From Candidatus Thioglobus perditus (GTDB lineage Bacteria; Pseudomonadota; Gammaproteobacteria; PS1; Pseudothioglobaceae), in assembly GCA_002909145.1 (NCBI GenBank), contig PNQY01000062.1, positions 62,001 through 126,000 of the forward strand: a stretch of DNA of 64,000 nt, in the 5' to 3' direction. How positions within the stretch are numbered: the stretch's first letter is position 1; the number at the start of each line of letters is the position of its first letter. Positions 49,743 through 59,231 of this stretch are shown in pieces. The position numbers and the translations under genes are program-made. The notes beneath the pieces were generated by a model. The model made no database searches and was not told the DNA's origin. It saw only the letters and a program-made list of their open reading frames with translations.

Positions 49743-50516
49743 ATACTCAAGCTCAGTTTTCGAAAAATTTGCTAATTTTCTGCCTTCAATATTAAAAGGA
49801 CCTCTAAGCTTTTCCCCGATGTGCCTTTCTATTAGCTGGTCAAATACTACCATTGAATCTAAATTTCTTTGTTTACAGAGACGGTTAAACCAATAGTTAC
49901 CTATTTTTACATGACCAATTTCATCTTTAAATATTACATCTAGAATTTCAACCATTGGCTTAAAGTTAGAATTTTTAAATCTTTTTTGAATCTTTGGTGT
50001 TGCATCCAAACCCCTGGCCTCAAGCACTCTAGGCACTAATGCCATCCTTGCAAGCACATCATAATCTGTATCTATTGTCATTTTCCATAAGCCATTGTGA
50101 GCTTCAAAATCACCATATTTATAGTTATTCTTATTTAGGTAATCATTTATCAATATAAAATGCTGAACTTCTTCAAACGCTACTCTTATCCAGTCTTGGT
50201 AGAATTTATCCTCCATATCTCTAAATCTATATACTGCATCAAGTGCCAAATTAATAGCGTTAAACTCAATATGACAAATTGCATGAATAGTTTTAATCAT
50301 ACCAACATCTGATTTATCACGTTTTGGTACTGATTTAAATCTAACTAAGTCTGGTTTTTCTGGCCTGCCAGGGTCTGCTATTGATTTTATGTGGCAACTA
50401 CTTTGATAGTCTAGAAGATTTGAGTTTTTGTAATTATTTAACTTGGTAACAAGATCTATCTTTTCCTTAATAGAGTTATTAATTAAAGCTGTATATGCAA
50501 GTTCAAATACGTTCAT
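49728..50516 (-). CDS. DUF455 family ferritin-like protein
   Basis: 262 residues from ATG 50516 (MNVFELAYTAL); a TTG three codons earlier is less likely. The family (PF04305) has a ferritin-like four-helix bundle with putative di-metal ligands, seen here as ICHIEFNAINLALD, FEEVQHFILI and KDEIGHVKIGNYWF (Glu and His in each). An RPEKPDLV segment precedes the bundle. Members are linked to tRNA modification in some reports (MiaE-related fold), but no role is proven. The start overlaps rluE by 14 bases; same-strand unit ratA-rluE-DUF455. Confidence 0.85.
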   Translation of the reverse strand: MNVFELAYTALINNSIKEKIDLVTKLNNYKNSNLLDYQSSCHIKSIADPGRPEKPDLVRFKSVPKRDKSDVGMIKTIHAICHIEFNAINLALDAVYRFRDMEDKFYQDWIRVAFEEVQHFILINDYLNKNNYKYGDFEAHNGLWKMTIDTDYDVLARMALVPRVLEARGLDATPKIQKRFKNSNFKPMVEILDVIFKDEIGHVKIGNYWFNRLCKQRNLDSMVVFDQLIERHIGEKLRGPFNIEGRKLANFSKTELEYLQGT

Positions 50517-51027
50517 AAGATCCAAGTTCTGTATTATTTAACTTCCAATCTCCAACTTGGGACCTAATAAGTCTAAGTGTTGGGAAGCCAACATTTGCAC
50601 ACATACGCCTTACTTGGCGGTTTTTACCTTCGGTTATTTTAAGCTCAATCCAAGAGGTTGGTATGTTTTTACGTATGCGTATGGGTGGCAATCTTTCCCA
50701 TACCCACTCTGGTTTGTTAATAATTCTAGCTTTTGCGGGTTTGGTTTTTCCATCTTTTAAAATTACACCCTTTGTTAGTTTATCGATGGCCTCGTTGTTG
50801 ATACTTCCATCCACTTGCACTATGTATGTTTTTTCTTTATCAAATTTAGGATGAGAAATTTTATGCTGTAGCTTGCCATTATTGGTAAGAATTACTAAAC
50901 CTTCCGAGTCTTTATCTAGCCTTCCAGCAGGATATATATTTTTTATATTAATGAAACTGGATAAGTTTTTATCTTCGCCACTAAATTGGCATACTACACC
51001 AAAAGGCTTATTAAATAATACAATCAC
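50503..51027 (-). CDS. rluE: 23S rRNA pseudouridine synthase RluE-like
   Basis: 174 residues, without an S4 domain. Catalytic Asp in YPAGRLDKDSEGLVILTN (near residue 38), with FNKPFGVVCQF at the start and EGKNRQVRRMCANVGFPTLRL at the end. The short form and these motifs match RluE, which modifies U2457 in E. coli 23S rRNA. The start is GTG 51027, two bases downstream of the ratA stop. Confidence 0.88.
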   Translation of the reverse strand: MIVLFNKPFGVVCQFSGEDKNLSSFINIKNIYPAGRLDKDSEGLVILTNNGKLQHKISHPKFDKEKTYIVQVDGSINNEAIDKLTKGVILKDGKTKPAKARIINKPEWVWERLPPIRIRKNIPTSWIELKITEGKNRQVRRMCANVGFPTLRLIRSQVGDWKLNNTELGSYERI

Positions 51028-51029
51028 AC

Positions 51030-51458
51030 CTAATACACTTGTTTAGCGCGGAAAACAAAGGCATCAAGTTGTGAATTGGCAATCGAGGTAAAGATAGGTG
51101 AAATTGCCATATCAACTATTTTTGATGAAAAGTTAAAGTCCAATTCTAACTCAACTTTACATGCATAGTCATTTAGTTTGGTAAAAATCCAAGCTCCATT
51201 TAAACTCTTGAATGGCCCATCCTTGAGTTGCATATCAATTCTCTTGTTTTTTGTTAGGTTGTTAATAGTGGTGAAACTCTGGTTAAAGGCGCCTTTATTA
51301 ATCTTTACTGAGGCTGTAATTTGACTTTCGGTTTGCTTTAAAATAGAGGCGTCTACACACCAATTAAGAAATTCTGGATAGTTGTCAACTTGGTTTACAA
51401 GCTGATACATTTGTTCAACTGAGTAGGGTACGATGGCACTTTTAGAAATATGATGCAT
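51030..51458 (-). CDS. ratA: RatA/Coq10-like START-domain protein
   Basis: 142 residues. The start [22 protein letters not shown] matches the usual N-terminus, so ATG 51458 is taken over a longer frame that would run into smpB. A hydrophobic-cavity START fold (PF03364). The E. coli homologue was described as a ribosome-association toxin, while the mitochondrial Coq10 relative binds ubiquinone; a lipid or quinone role is at least as likely here. It is divergent from smpB with only four bases between start codons, the usual ratA-smpB arrangement. Confidence 0.87.
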   Translation of the reverse strand: MHHISKSAIVPYSVEQMYQLVNQVDNYPEFLNWCVDASILKQTESQITASVKINKGAFNQSFTTINNLTKNKRIDMQLKDGPFKSLNGAWIFTKLNDYACKVELELDFNFSSKIVDMAISPIFTSIANSQLDAFVFRAKQVY

Positions 51459-51462
51459 AGCT

Positions 51463-51948
51463 ATGGGTAAAAAATCCAAAAAAGCAAAAACTAATTCAAA
51501 TACAATTGCTGTAAATAAAAAAGCAAGACATGACTATTTTATCGAACAAACACTTGAAGCTGGATTAAGTTTAGAGGGCTGGGAGGTAAAGAGTTTGCGT
51601 GATAAGAAAGTGCAAATTAAAGAAAGCTATGTTATCTTAAAAAATAATGAAATATTTTTGTTTGGAGCCCATGTATCCCCACTTAAGAGTGCATCGACCC
51701 ATGTTAATGCTGATCCAACTCGAACTCGTAAATTATTATTACACAGGCTGGAAATTAATCGCATTAAAGATAAGGTTAATCAAAAAGGTGCAACAGTTGT
51801 TCCACTTAAGCTTTACTGGTCTAAGGGTAAGGTGAAGTTAGAGATTGGTGTGGCCAAGGGTAAAAAGTCCCATGATAAGCGTCAAGATATTAAATCTAGA
51901 GATTGGCAAAGAGATAAGCAAAGAGCGCTAAAAAATGTTAATAGATAG
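51463..51948 (+). CDS. smpB: SsrA (tmRNA)-binding protein
   Basis: 161 residues; partner of tmRNA in rescuing stalled ribosomes. [29 protein letters not shown] is the conserved OB-fold core (quoted in part: ARHDYFIEQ and GWEVKSLR), and the basic C-terminal tail [16 protein letters not shown] is present. The ssrA gene itself is not in the window. Its ATG lies four bases from the ratA ATG on the other strand. Confidence 0.95.
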   Translation: MGKKSKKAKTNSNTIAVNKKARHDYFIEQTLEAGLSLEGWEVKSLRDKKVQIKESYVILKNNEIFLFGAHVSPLKSASTHVNADPTRTRKLLLHRLEINRIKDKVNQKGATVVPLKLYWSKGKVKLEIGVAKGKKSHDKRQDIKSRDWQRDKQRALKNVNR

Positions 51949-51989
51949 TAATTTGCATACATCACACATATTAATTTTTTGAAAATTTA

Positions 51990-52019
51990 TTGATTTAACA
52001 GTTATTTTTTAATTATAAT
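51990..52019 (+). promoter_or_regulatory. Candidate promoter of the HU gene
   Basis: TTGATT at 51990-51995 and TATAAT at 52014-52019, spacer 18. It would give a leader of about 100 bases before the HU ATG at 52128, where a good AGGGGAAG ribosome site is found. Confidence 0.5.
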
Positions 52020-52127
52020 TGAGTAAAATTATTTGCCAAAGGCGGCGTCTGTTGTGTCTAATATTTCAACATATTAATAATTTTAATTTTTACAAAATTT
52101 TTTTATATATAAAACACAGGGGAAGAA

Positions 52128-52403
52128 ATGAATAAATCAGAATTAATCGATGCAATTGCATCAGCAGCAAATCTATCTAAGGCAGATGCAGGTAGAGCAC
52201 TTAATGCTACTACAGACGCTATTTCTAGCGCTATGGCTAGTGGTGACGGTGTACAACTTACAGGCTTTGGCTCTTTTGTAGTTAGAGATCGTGCGGCGCG
52301 TACAGGTCGTAATCCACAAACTGGTGCTGCAATTCAAATTGCCGCTTCTAAAGTAGCAGCATTCAAGGCCGGCAAGGCTTTAAAAGACGCAGTTAATAGC
52401 TAA
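52128..52403 (+). CDS. hup: DNA-binding protein HU
   Basis: 91-residue nucleoid protein that bends and wraps DNA as a dimer. [25 protein letters not shown] and [21 protein letters not shown] (the DNA-clasping arm with the RNPxTG tip) are diagnostic. Alanine-rich and codon-biased, so abundant. It has its own promoter-like region and terminator. The alpha/beta HU distinction is not applied because only one copy is in view. Confidence 0.95.
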   Translation: MNKSELIDAIASAANLSKADAGRALNATTDAISSAMASGDGVQLTGFGSFVVRDRAARTGRNPQTGAAIQIAASKVAAFKAGKALKDAVNS

Positions 52404-52420
52404 CTGAATCTTTATGAATT

Positions 52421-52452
52421 AAAAAAAGGGCATCCATTGGATGCCCTTTTTT
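52421..52452 (+). terminator. Terminator of the HU gene
   Basis: AAAAAGGGCATCC pairs with GGATGCCCTTTTT around a 3-base ATT loop, followed by T. Perfect G+C-rich stem 18 bases after the hup stop. Confidence 0.95.
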
Positions 52453-52542
52453 GTAAACTTAAGAACACCATTAGTATTTAACGGCCCAACTTAATCATTA
52501 TGATAAAATGTCGCTTTATCTTATTATTGTGGAGACAAACTG

Positions 52543-52968
52543 ATGGAACGCACTTTATCAATCATTAAGCCTGACGCTGTTGCAAAAAATGTTATCGGTA
52601 AAATTTATTCTCGTTTTGAGGATGCTGGATTTAGAATTGTAGCTGCAAAGATGTTACATCTTGACGAAGAACTTGCTGGTGGCTTTTATGCAGTACATAA
52701 AGACCGACCTTTTTATAATGACCTTGTGGATTTTATGACGTCAGGACCAGTAATTGTTCAAGTCCTTGAGGCTGAAAACGCTGTTGTTAAGCACCGTGAA
52801 ATAATGGGAGCAACCAACCCTAAAGAGGCTGAATCAGGGACTATACGTGCTGATTTTGCAGACTCTCTAGATGAAAATGCTGTTCATGGCTCAGACTCGT
52901 TAGAAAATGCAGCTATTGAAATAGAATATTTCTTTGGCAATACAGGAGTTTGTCCTAGAACACGTTAA
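52543..52968 (+). CDS. ndk: Nucleoside diphosphate kinase
   Basis: 141 residues; exchanges phosphates among nucleoside triphosphates. [15 protein letters not shown] at the start, the active-site histidine in [12 protein letters not shown] (about residue 117), and [14 protein letters not shown] are all conserved. A GTGGAGA ribosome site precedes the ATG. Alone between hup and rlmN, which it often precedes in gammaproteobacteria. Confidence 0.97.
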   Translation: MERTLSIIKPDAVAKNVIGKIYSRFEDAGFRIVAAKMLHLDEELAGGFYAVHKDRPFYNDLVDFMTSGPVIVQVLEAENAVVKHREIMGATNPKEAESGTIRADFADSLDENAVHGSDSLENAAIEIEYFFGNTGVCPRTR

Positions 52969-52989
52969 TTTTTTATTTTTTTATTTAAT

Positions 52990-53020
52990 ACAGCGCGGTT
53001 ATTCTGCGCTGTTTTAGTTT
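52990..53020 (+). terminator. Terminator after ndk
   Basis: ACAGCGC (52990-52996) pairs with GCGCTGT (53006-53012), 9-base loop, followed by TTTT and more T-rich sequence. It lies between ndk and rlmN and ends 13 bases before the rlmN ATG, so rlmN may be reached by read-through. Confidence 0.75.
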
Positions 53021-53032
53021 AAGATACTTCGA

Positions 53033-54094
53033 ATGTTAGACAAAAAAAACCTTTTAGGATTTACACAACAACAGCTAAATGAGTTCTTTTCACAAATGGG
53101 TGAAAAGCCATACAGAACGAGGCAGTTGATGCAGTGGATTTATAAGAGGCATGAGTTTGATTTTGATAATATGCTTAATCTTAGCAAAACCCTTAGGGGG
53201 AAATTAAAATCTATTGCTAATATTAATCTGCCAAATGTTGTTAAACAAAATTTTGCCACAGACGGGGTGATAAAGTGGGTAGTGGGTCTTGGTGAGCATA
53301 ATAATATCGAGATGGTGTATATTCCAGAGAAAGATCGAGGCACACTTTGTATCTCATCTCAGGTTGGCTGCGCTTTAGCTTGTACGTTTTGTTCCACAGG
53401 TATGCAAGGGTTTAATCGCAACTTAAGTACTGCTGAAATTATTTCTCAAGTATTGATTGCTAGTAAGTATCTAGATTCACAAAATAAGAGAATTTCTAAT
53501 GTAGTGTTTATGGGAATGGGAGAGCCTTTGTTAAATGAGGAAGCAGTTTATGATGCCTGTGATTTGTTGCTTGATGATCTAGCATTTGGTCTTTCCAGGC
53601 GTAAAGTAACTATATCAACCTCAGGCGTGGTTCCAGCTATGTTGCGTATGGCTGATAGAACAAATGTAAGTCTTGCCATCTCTCTTCATGCTCCAGATGA
53701 TAAATTACGCTCCGAACTAGTGCCAATTAATGAAAAATATCCAATTAATGAGTTGTTAGCCGCCTGCAAGAACTATCTTAAAGCTGGAGATCAGGAGCGT
53801 CATATATTGTTTGAATATGTAATGTTAGATAGGGTTAACGATAGCGTTGATTATGCTAATAAATTAGCAAAATTACTAAAAGGTATATCTTCAAAAGTTA
53901 ACCTGATACCATTCAACCCATTTCCACAAACTAATTACAAAACTTCAAAATCCTCAGCTATTGAAAGGTTTCAAGATATATTGCATAATTCAGGTATTCG
54001 TACCATGACTCGTAGGACTAGGGGTGAAGATGTTGACGCTGCTTGTGGACAACTTGCTGGAAAAGTTCTAGACAAAACCAAAAGAAATATCTAA
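53033..54094 (+). CDS. rlmN: Dual-specificity 23S rRNA/tRNA adenine-C2 methyltransferase RlmN
   Basis: 353-residue radical-SAM enzyme methylating A2503 of 23S rRNA and A37 of some tRNAs. Radical-SAM cysteines in CALACTFCSTG (CxxxCxxC), and the second methyl-carrying cysteine is expected in DAACGQLAGK near the C-terminus, which is present. ISTSGVVPAM and NLIPFNPFP are typical. First of a short run with a small membrane protein and ispG. Confidence 0.96.
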   Translation: MLDKKNLLGFTQQQLNEFFSQMGEKPYRTRQLMQWIYKRHEFDFDNMLNLSKTLRGKLKSIANINLPNVVKQNFATDGVIKWVVGLGEHNNIEMVYIPEKDRGTLCISSQVGCALACTFCSTGMQGFNRNLSTAEIISQVLIASKYLDSQNKRISNVVFMGMGEPLLNEEAVYDACDLLLDDLAFGLSRRKVTISTSGVVPAMLRMADRTNVSLAISLHAPDDKLRSELVPINEKYPINELLAACKNYLKAGDQERHILFEYVMLDRVNDSVDYANKLAKLLKGISSKVNLIPFNPFPQTNYKTSKSSAIERFQDILHNSGIRTMTRRTRGEDVDAACGQLAGKVLDKTKRNI

Positions 54095-54101
54095 TTAATA
54101 A

Positions 54102-54410
54102 ATGCTAGAAGGAATTGACTACTATCCGCAAAAAAAGAAAAAAAAGCATAATTCAAAATTATGGCTGATTTTTTTATCCGTACTTGGTATTGCTTCATAC
54201 TTATATTTCAATTTAGATAAAATAAAAGACACCCCTGTAAATAATAATTCTAATTTAATAGTAATTATTGAAGGTGAAAAACCAGAAGAGGCTATAGTGA
54301 CCAAAAGTACAATCAATACTAGTGACTCATTAGTATTCGAAGAAGATAATGCTGTTGTTAATTTAAAAGGGCTTGATGAAGTTATTCAGGTTTATAGCGA
54401 GGGTAAATAG
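54102..54410 (+). CDS. Small single-span membrane protein between rlmN and ispG
   Basis: 102 residues with a lysine-rich cytoplasmic start (KKKKKH at about 12-17), one transmembrane helix (about 20-38, [19 protein letters not shown]) and a 60-residue acidic, Asn/Ser-rich exported tail. No family recognised. In many gammaproteobacteria rlmN and ispG are separated by pilF and rodZ; this gene sits in that place and has a rodZ-like topology but neither the helix-turn-helix nor the length. Its stop overlaps the ispG GTG by one base. Confidence 0.65.
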   Translation: MLEGIDYYPQKKKKKHNSKLWLIFLSVLGIASYLYFNLDKIKDTPVNNNSNLIVIIEGEKPEEAIVTKSTINTSDSLVFEEDNAVVNLKGLDEVIQVYSEGK

Positions 54411-55486
54411 TGAAACCAGTACACACTATAAAAAGAAGAGATTCTAGAAAGATATTTGTAGGTGATGTTGCTATTGGTGGTGATGCTCCAATTTCAGTGC
54501 AGAGCATGACTAACACCAATACTATTGATGTTGACTCTACACTTAAACAAATAAGATCTATTGAGAAAGCCGGGGCAGATCTTGTGCGTGTATCTATACC
54601 GACTATGGAAGCTGCTGAGGCATTTAAAGAAATAAAAAAACAAACAAATATTCCTTTAATTACTGATATTCATTTTGATTACAAAATAGCACTAAAAGTA
54701 GCAGAGTATGGGGCTGATTGTTTGCGTATTAACCCTGGTAATATCGGCAGAGAAGATCGTGTTCGTGAGGTTGTAGCAAGTGCTAAGGATCATAACATCC
54801 CAATTCGTATAGGTGTTAATGCTGGATCTTTAGAAAAAGATTTACAAAAAAAATACACTGAGCCAACGCCAGAGGCTATGGTTGAATCGGCATTTAGGCA
54901 TATTGACATTTTGGATAAGTTAAATTTTAATAATTTTAAAATTTCTCTTAAAGCTAGTGAAATATTTATGACTGTATTTGCTTATAAGCAGCTAGCTTCA
55001 CAAATTAATAATCCACTACATTTAGGTATTACTGAGGCTGGTTCATTTAGGTCTGGCACAGTTAAATCGGCTATTGGTTTGGGTATGTTGCTCTCAGAAG
55101 GCATAGGCGATACAATTCGTGTATCTCTCGCTTCTGATCCAGTTGATGAGGTGCGCGTAGGTTTTGATATTTTAAAATCACTAAATTTACGTCAAAAAGG
55201 CGTTAATTTGATTGCCTGCCCATCATGCTCCAGACAAAAATTTGATGTAATTTCAGTAGTAAATGAGCTTGAGTCTCGTCTTGAAGATATAACCCAGCCA
55301 ATAGATGCAGCGGTTATTGGTTGTGTTGTTAATGGCCCTGGCGAGGCAAAAGCGGTCTCTGTTGGTCTTACTGGTGGAGACCCAAACCTTTTGTATATTG
55401 ATGGCAACACACACTCTAAAATTGATAATGACAAGCTGGTAGATGAGCTTGAGGCTCAAATAAGAGCAAAGCTTAACGAGATTTAA
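54410..55486 (+). CDS. ispG: 4-hydroxy-3-methylbut-2-enyl diphosphate synthase IspG (GcpE)
   Basis: 358-residue 4Fe-4S enzyme of the MEP isoprenoid pathway. N-terminal [20 protein letters not shown], and cluster ligands in ACPSCSRQ and [11 protein letters not shown]. The start is GTG 54410, overlapping the previous stop by one base; the conserved N-terminus begins 12 residues later, so it fits. Ends 14 bases inside the convergent DUF2062 gene. Confidence 0.96.
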   Translation: MKPVHTIKRRDSRKIFVGDVAIGGDAPISVQSMTNTNTIDVDSTLKQIRSIEKAGADLVRVSIPTMEAAEAFKEIKKQTNIPLITDIHFDYKIALKVAEYGADCLRINPGNIGREDRVREVVASAKDHNIPIRIGVNAGSLEKDLQKKYTEPTPEAMVESAFRHIDILDKLNFNNFKISLKASEIFMTVFAYKQLASQINNPLHLGITEAGSFRSGTVKSAIGLGMLLSEGIGDTIRVSLASDPVDEVRVGFDILKSLNLRQKGVNLIACPSCSRQKFDVISVVNELESRLEDITQPIDAAVIGCVVNGPGEAKAVSVGLTGGDPNLLYIDGNTHSKIDNDKLVDELEAQIRAKLNEI

Positions 55487-55967
55487 CTCTTTTATAGACT
55501 TTAAGTCGATAAATTGATTGTATTAAGAAGTATCCAGTAATTGAGCTAATTGTTGATGCAACAAAACACCCCAACAAAAATGGCTGCCAAATCACATCAA
55601 ACACTTGCCAAATATATTCTGAAGACATAACAAAATCTTGCTCTATAGATGTTCCTAAAATCCAGGATCCAAGTTTGTAACATCCGTAAAATATTGGCGG
55701 CATAGTTATTGGGTTAGTTATCCATACTAGTGCGATTGATAAAGGTAAGTTTGCAGAAAATATTACAGCTCCAGGAGCTGCTAATAACATTTGAAAAGGC
55801 ACTGGAATAAAAGCACAAAAAAGCCCAACAGCAAAAGCCTTGGAAACTGATTTGCGATTAAAGTTCCACAAACTTGAATCGTGTAAATGTTTATTTAACC
55901 AGCCTAGGTGTTTATGATTTTTTATTTTATCTGGATGAGGCGCATGTTTTTTAAGCAGTTTTTTCAT
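55473..55967 (-). CDS. DUF2062 domain membrane protein
   Basis: 164 residues with two or three hydrophobic helices and the DUF2062 pattern ([37 protein letters not shown]). Members are small inner-membrane proteins of unproven function. Its ATG overlaps the dxs stop by four bases, so it is co-expressed with dxs. Its 3' end overlaps ispG from the other strand by 14 bases. Confidence 0.85.
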   Translation of the reverse strand: MKKLLKKHAPHPDKIKNHKHLGWLNKHLHDSSLWNFNRKSVSKAFAVGLFCAFIPVPFQMLLAAPGAVIFSANLPLSIALVWITNPITMPPIFYGCYKLGSWILGTSIEQDFVMSSEYIWQVFDVIWQPFLLGCFVASTISSITGYFLIQSIYRLKVYKRVKSR

Positions 55968-57763
55968 GATGCTGCGTTAATAATTCCTCGGGAATTTAGA
56001 GAGTACAGATCATACAATTCTTGTTGAGATCCTTGCTCGGTAAACTCATCAGGCAAACCCAGAATATGTAGAGGCGTATTAATATTTTGCTGGTGTAGTA
56101 GTTCACTAATAGCGCTTCCAGCCCCACCTTTAATAGCATTATCTTCAATAGATATTAAATTCGAATGTGAATTTGCTAACTTTATAACTAACTCTTCATC
56201 AAGTGGTTTGACAAAGCGCATATCAACAACAGTTGCGCCTAGTTCTTTTCCAGCTTTGATTGCACTATTTAGCATTGTTCCAAAAGCAAATATAGCCATA
56301 TCTTTACCGTCAAGCACTATCTCGGCTTTACCAATTTCAATTGTTTTATCACTAGTGTAATCTTTAATATCTGAGAGTCCTCTAGGGTAGCGTACACACA
56401 TTAATCCATCATTTAAAAACGCACTATTAAGCATTTGATACATCTGTTTAGAATTGCTAGGCGCCATAATGGTTAAGTTAGGAATACAGCGTAAAAAACT
56501 AAGATCAAAGCTTCCAGCATGTGTAGCACCGTCACTCCCCACAAGTCCAGCTCTATCAATTGCAAACATCACATTAAGATCTTGTAGGGCAATATCGTGT
56601 ATAAGTTGGTCATATCCACGTTGTAAAAATGTGGAGTAAATTGAAACAATTGGCTTTAAACCTTTTGTTGCCAACCCACCTGCAAAGGTGATAGCGTGTT
56701 GTTCAGCAATACCAACATCAAAATATTGCTCTGGGAATTTATCTTCAAATTCACTCATTCCAGATCCAGTACACATTGCTGGTGTTATTGCCATTAAGTC
56801 TTTATTTTTTTCCGCATTATCAAGTAGCCATTTGCCAAATACATCGCTATAACTTGGCAGATCAGTTGAATTGGAATTAGCGGGAGAAATACCGTGGAAT
56901 TTGCAAGGATCATTCTCAGCAGTTTCTAAGCCATAACCTTTTTTAGTAATAATATGTAATAAACGCGGTTTATTTTGTGATTTTAGGTTTTGTAGTGTTT
57001 TTATAAGTAGTGGTAGATCGTGCCCATCAATTGGACCAAAGTAATCCACACCTAATTCTTCGAATAAAGTACCTGGAAGAATCATACCTTTTAGGTGTTC
57101 TTCAGAGCGCCTAGCAAATTCATGAATAAGTGGAACATTCTCAAGTAGTTTTAAAGATCGTGTTTTTACAGTTGAATAAGCCTTGCCAGACATTAGTTTG
57201 GTAAGGTATTTATTCATTGCCCCAACATTTTTTGATATAGACATATCATTATCATTTAAGATAATTAATAAATCGGCATCACTATCTCCAGCATGATTAA
57301 GTGCCTCAAATGACATTCCACCAGTAAGAGCGCCATCGCCAATAATTGCTATAGACTTATCATCACTATTGTTAATACTATTGGCAATTGCTATACCAAG
57401 GGCTCCACTTATTGAGGTTGAAGAATGACCAGTTCCAAAGCTATCATGCTCACTTTCACTTCTCTTGGTGAACCCAGACAATCCGCCTTTTTGACGTAGT
57501 GTACTCATTTTGTCCAATCTTCCAGTCAGAATCTTGTGTGTATAGGCTTGATGTCCAACATCAAATATAATGCTATCATGCGGAGTATTAAACACATAAT
57601 GCATAGCTATACTAATTTCAACTGTACCTAGATTTGGGGCTAAATGACCACCTGTTTTTTGCACATTACTGATTAAAAACGTGCGAATTTCATCCGCCAA
57701 TGATTGTAATTGATCAATATCTAGTTGTTTAATATCTGCAGGAGATTTTATTGAATCTAGCAC
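55964..57763 (-). CDS. dxs: 1-deoxy-D-xylulose-5-phosphate synthase
   Basis: 599-residue thiamine-diphosphate enzyme joining pyruvate and glyceraldehyde 3-phosphate, first step of the MEP pathway and a source of thiamine and pyridoxal precursors. TPP motif GDGALTGGMSFEALNHAG...NDN and the transketolase-type GIAEQHAITFAGG with DRAGLVGSDGATH are clear. The start is GTG 57763 (MLDSI). Slightly shorter than the E. coli enzyme (620). ispG is convergent with it about 0.5 kb downstream. Confidence 0.96.
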   Translation of the reverse strand: MLDSIKSPADIKQLDIDQLQSLADEIRTFLISNVQKTGGHLAPNLGTVEISIAMHYVFNTPHDSIIFDVGHQAYTHKILTGRLDKMSTLRQKGGLSGFTKRSESEHDSFGTGHSSTSISGALGIAIANSINNSDDKSIAIIGDGALTGGMSFEALNHAGDSDADLLIILNDNDMSISKNVGAMNKYLTKLMSGKAYSTVKTRSLKLLENVPLIHEFARRSEEHLKGMILPGTLFEELGVDYFGPIDGHDLPLLIKTLQNLKSQNKPRLLHIITKKGYGLETAENDPCKFHGISPANSNSTDLPSYSDVFGKWLLDNAEKNKDLMAITPAMCTGSGMSEFEDKFPEQYFDVGIAEQHAITFAGGLATKGLKPIVSIYSTFLQRGYDQLIHDIALQDLNVMFAIDRAGLVGSDGATHAGSFDLSFLRCIPNLTIMAPSNSKQMYQMLNSAFLNDGLMCVRYPRGLSDIKDYTSDKTIEIGKAEIVLDGKDMAIFAFGTMLNSAIKAGKELGATVVDMRFVKPLDEELVIKLANSHSNLISIEDNAIKGGAGSAISELLHQQNINTPLHILGLPDEFTEQGSQQELYDLYSLNSRGIINAAS

Positions 57764-57818
57764 GTAGTAATATCTAGCTTAAAAGACAGTATTATACTTG
57801 TAATAGCAAAGTTATTTA

Positions 57819-59174
57819 TTACCAAGAGGGGCGTCTGATTTTTTGTTTTGGATCTTTTTGTATGTTTTTATTTTTGATTTTAATCTTCTCATCAAAATTT
57901 CTAGCAATAAAACCAAGCTCTGGTTTTATTTCTCGCATAGGTATCCACACTTTATAGCCACTACCTTTGGCTACATCTAGCTCTTCATTGTATTGTGTTA
58001 CCATAGATTCAACTGTAGTATTGAAACACCCATCAGGCAAGATAACTTCAATAGAGTCGCCAACGCTAAATTTATTTTTAGCCTCAATAAATGCCTTGCC
58101 TTCTTTGTAGTCTAGTATCTCACCAACTACTTGCTGCTTATTGGAACGAGAGTAATTATCAAAGTAAGTTTGTAATTCTTCTGGTTGATGGCGACGATAG
58201 AATCCATCAGTATAGCCTCTATTTGCTAAATTTTCTAACACTCCAAAGGACTGAGCATTAAATTCACGTCCTGCCATAGCATCGTCAATAGCTTGTTTAT
58301 ACACTTGGGCTGTGCGAGCTGCATAATAGTGGGATTTTGTACGCCCCTCTATTTTTAATGAATCAATACCCATAGATGTTAGCGTATGTACATGCTCAAT
58401 AGCTCTTAAATCTTTAGAGTTCATAATGTAAGTGCCGTGTTCATCCTCAAAAGCTGGCATTAACTCACCCGGACGACCCTCCTCTTCTAAAAGTACAACT
58501 TGATCTTCTGGAGTTTTTATTTCAACAGCTTTAATGTCGCCCTCAAGTGTTTCTTCTGCCTCTTTTACATCATACTTCCAGCGACAAGAATTGGTGCACG
58601 AGCCTTGGTTAGGGTCACGATGATTAAAATAACCTGACAATAGACACCTGCCAGAGTAAGCAATACAAAGAGCGCCGTGTACAAACACCTCAAGCTCTAT
58701 ATCTGGACATTCTTGACGTATCTCTTTAATCTCATCAAGTGATAATTCTCTTGAGAGAATAATACGGCTAATTCCAGCACTTTCCCAGAATTTAACTGTT
58801 GCATAATTAATGGTGTTGGCTTGAACAGAAAGATGTATAACCTGATCTGGAAACTTTTCCTTAACCATCATAATTAGACCTGGATCAGCCATAATTAATG
58901 CGTCTGGATTGAGTTGAACTACTGGCTCAATATCATCCATATAGGTTTTGATTTTGGAGTTGTGCGGAATGATATTTGAAGCTACAAAGAATTTTTTATC
59001 ATTTTCATGTGCTTCATTAATGCCTTGTTTAAGTGTTTCAAAATCAAATGAATTGTTGCGAACTCTAAGGCTATATCTTGGTTGCCCTGCATAAACAGCA
59101 TCGGCACCATAAGCATAAGCATAGCGCATATTCTTAAGACTTCCAGCGGGAGAAAGTAATTCTGGTCTATTCAT
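57819..59174 (-). CDS. trhP: tRNA 5-hydroxyuridine-forming protease-family protein TrhP (YegQ, U32)
   Basis: 451 residues from ATG 59174 (MNRPELLSPAGSLKNMRYA), the conserved start; the frame is open 42 codons further back without conservation. Peptidase U32 family with the cysteine-rich SYSG-type segment around YSGRCLLSGYFNHRDPNQGSC and NSCRWKYDV. TrhP and TrhO make 5-hydroxyuridine at tRNA position 34; TrhP depends on prephenate and iron-sulfur. E. coli YegQ is 453 residues, matching well. Divergent from the methyltransferase gene. Confidence 0.88.
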   Translation of the reverse strand: MNRPELLSPAGSLKNMRYAYAYGADAVYAGQPRYSLRVRNNSFDFETLKQGINEAHENDKKFFVASNIIPHNSKIKTYMDDIEPVVQLNPDALIMADPGLIMMVKEKFPDQVIHLSVQANTINYATVKFWESAGISRIILSRELSLDEIKEIRQECPDIELEVFVHGALCIAYSGRCLLSGYFNHRDPNQGSCTNSCRWKYDVKEAEETLEGDIKAVEIKTPEDQVVLLEEEGRPGELMPAFEDEHGTYIMNSKDLRAIEHVHTLTSMGIDSLKIEGRTKSHYYAARTAQVYKQAIDDAMAGREFNAQSFGVLENLANRGYTDGFYRRHQPEELQTYFDNYSRSNKQQVVGEILDYKEGKAFIEAKNKFSVGDSIEVILPDGCFNTTVESMVTQYNEELDVAKGSGYKVWIPMREIKPELGFIARNFDEKIKIKNKNIQKDPKQKIRRPSW

Positions 59175-59231
59175 CCCACTTATTTTATCATCAGAGTAGT
59201 AACTATTACCCTTATGTATAATATGTCGTGT

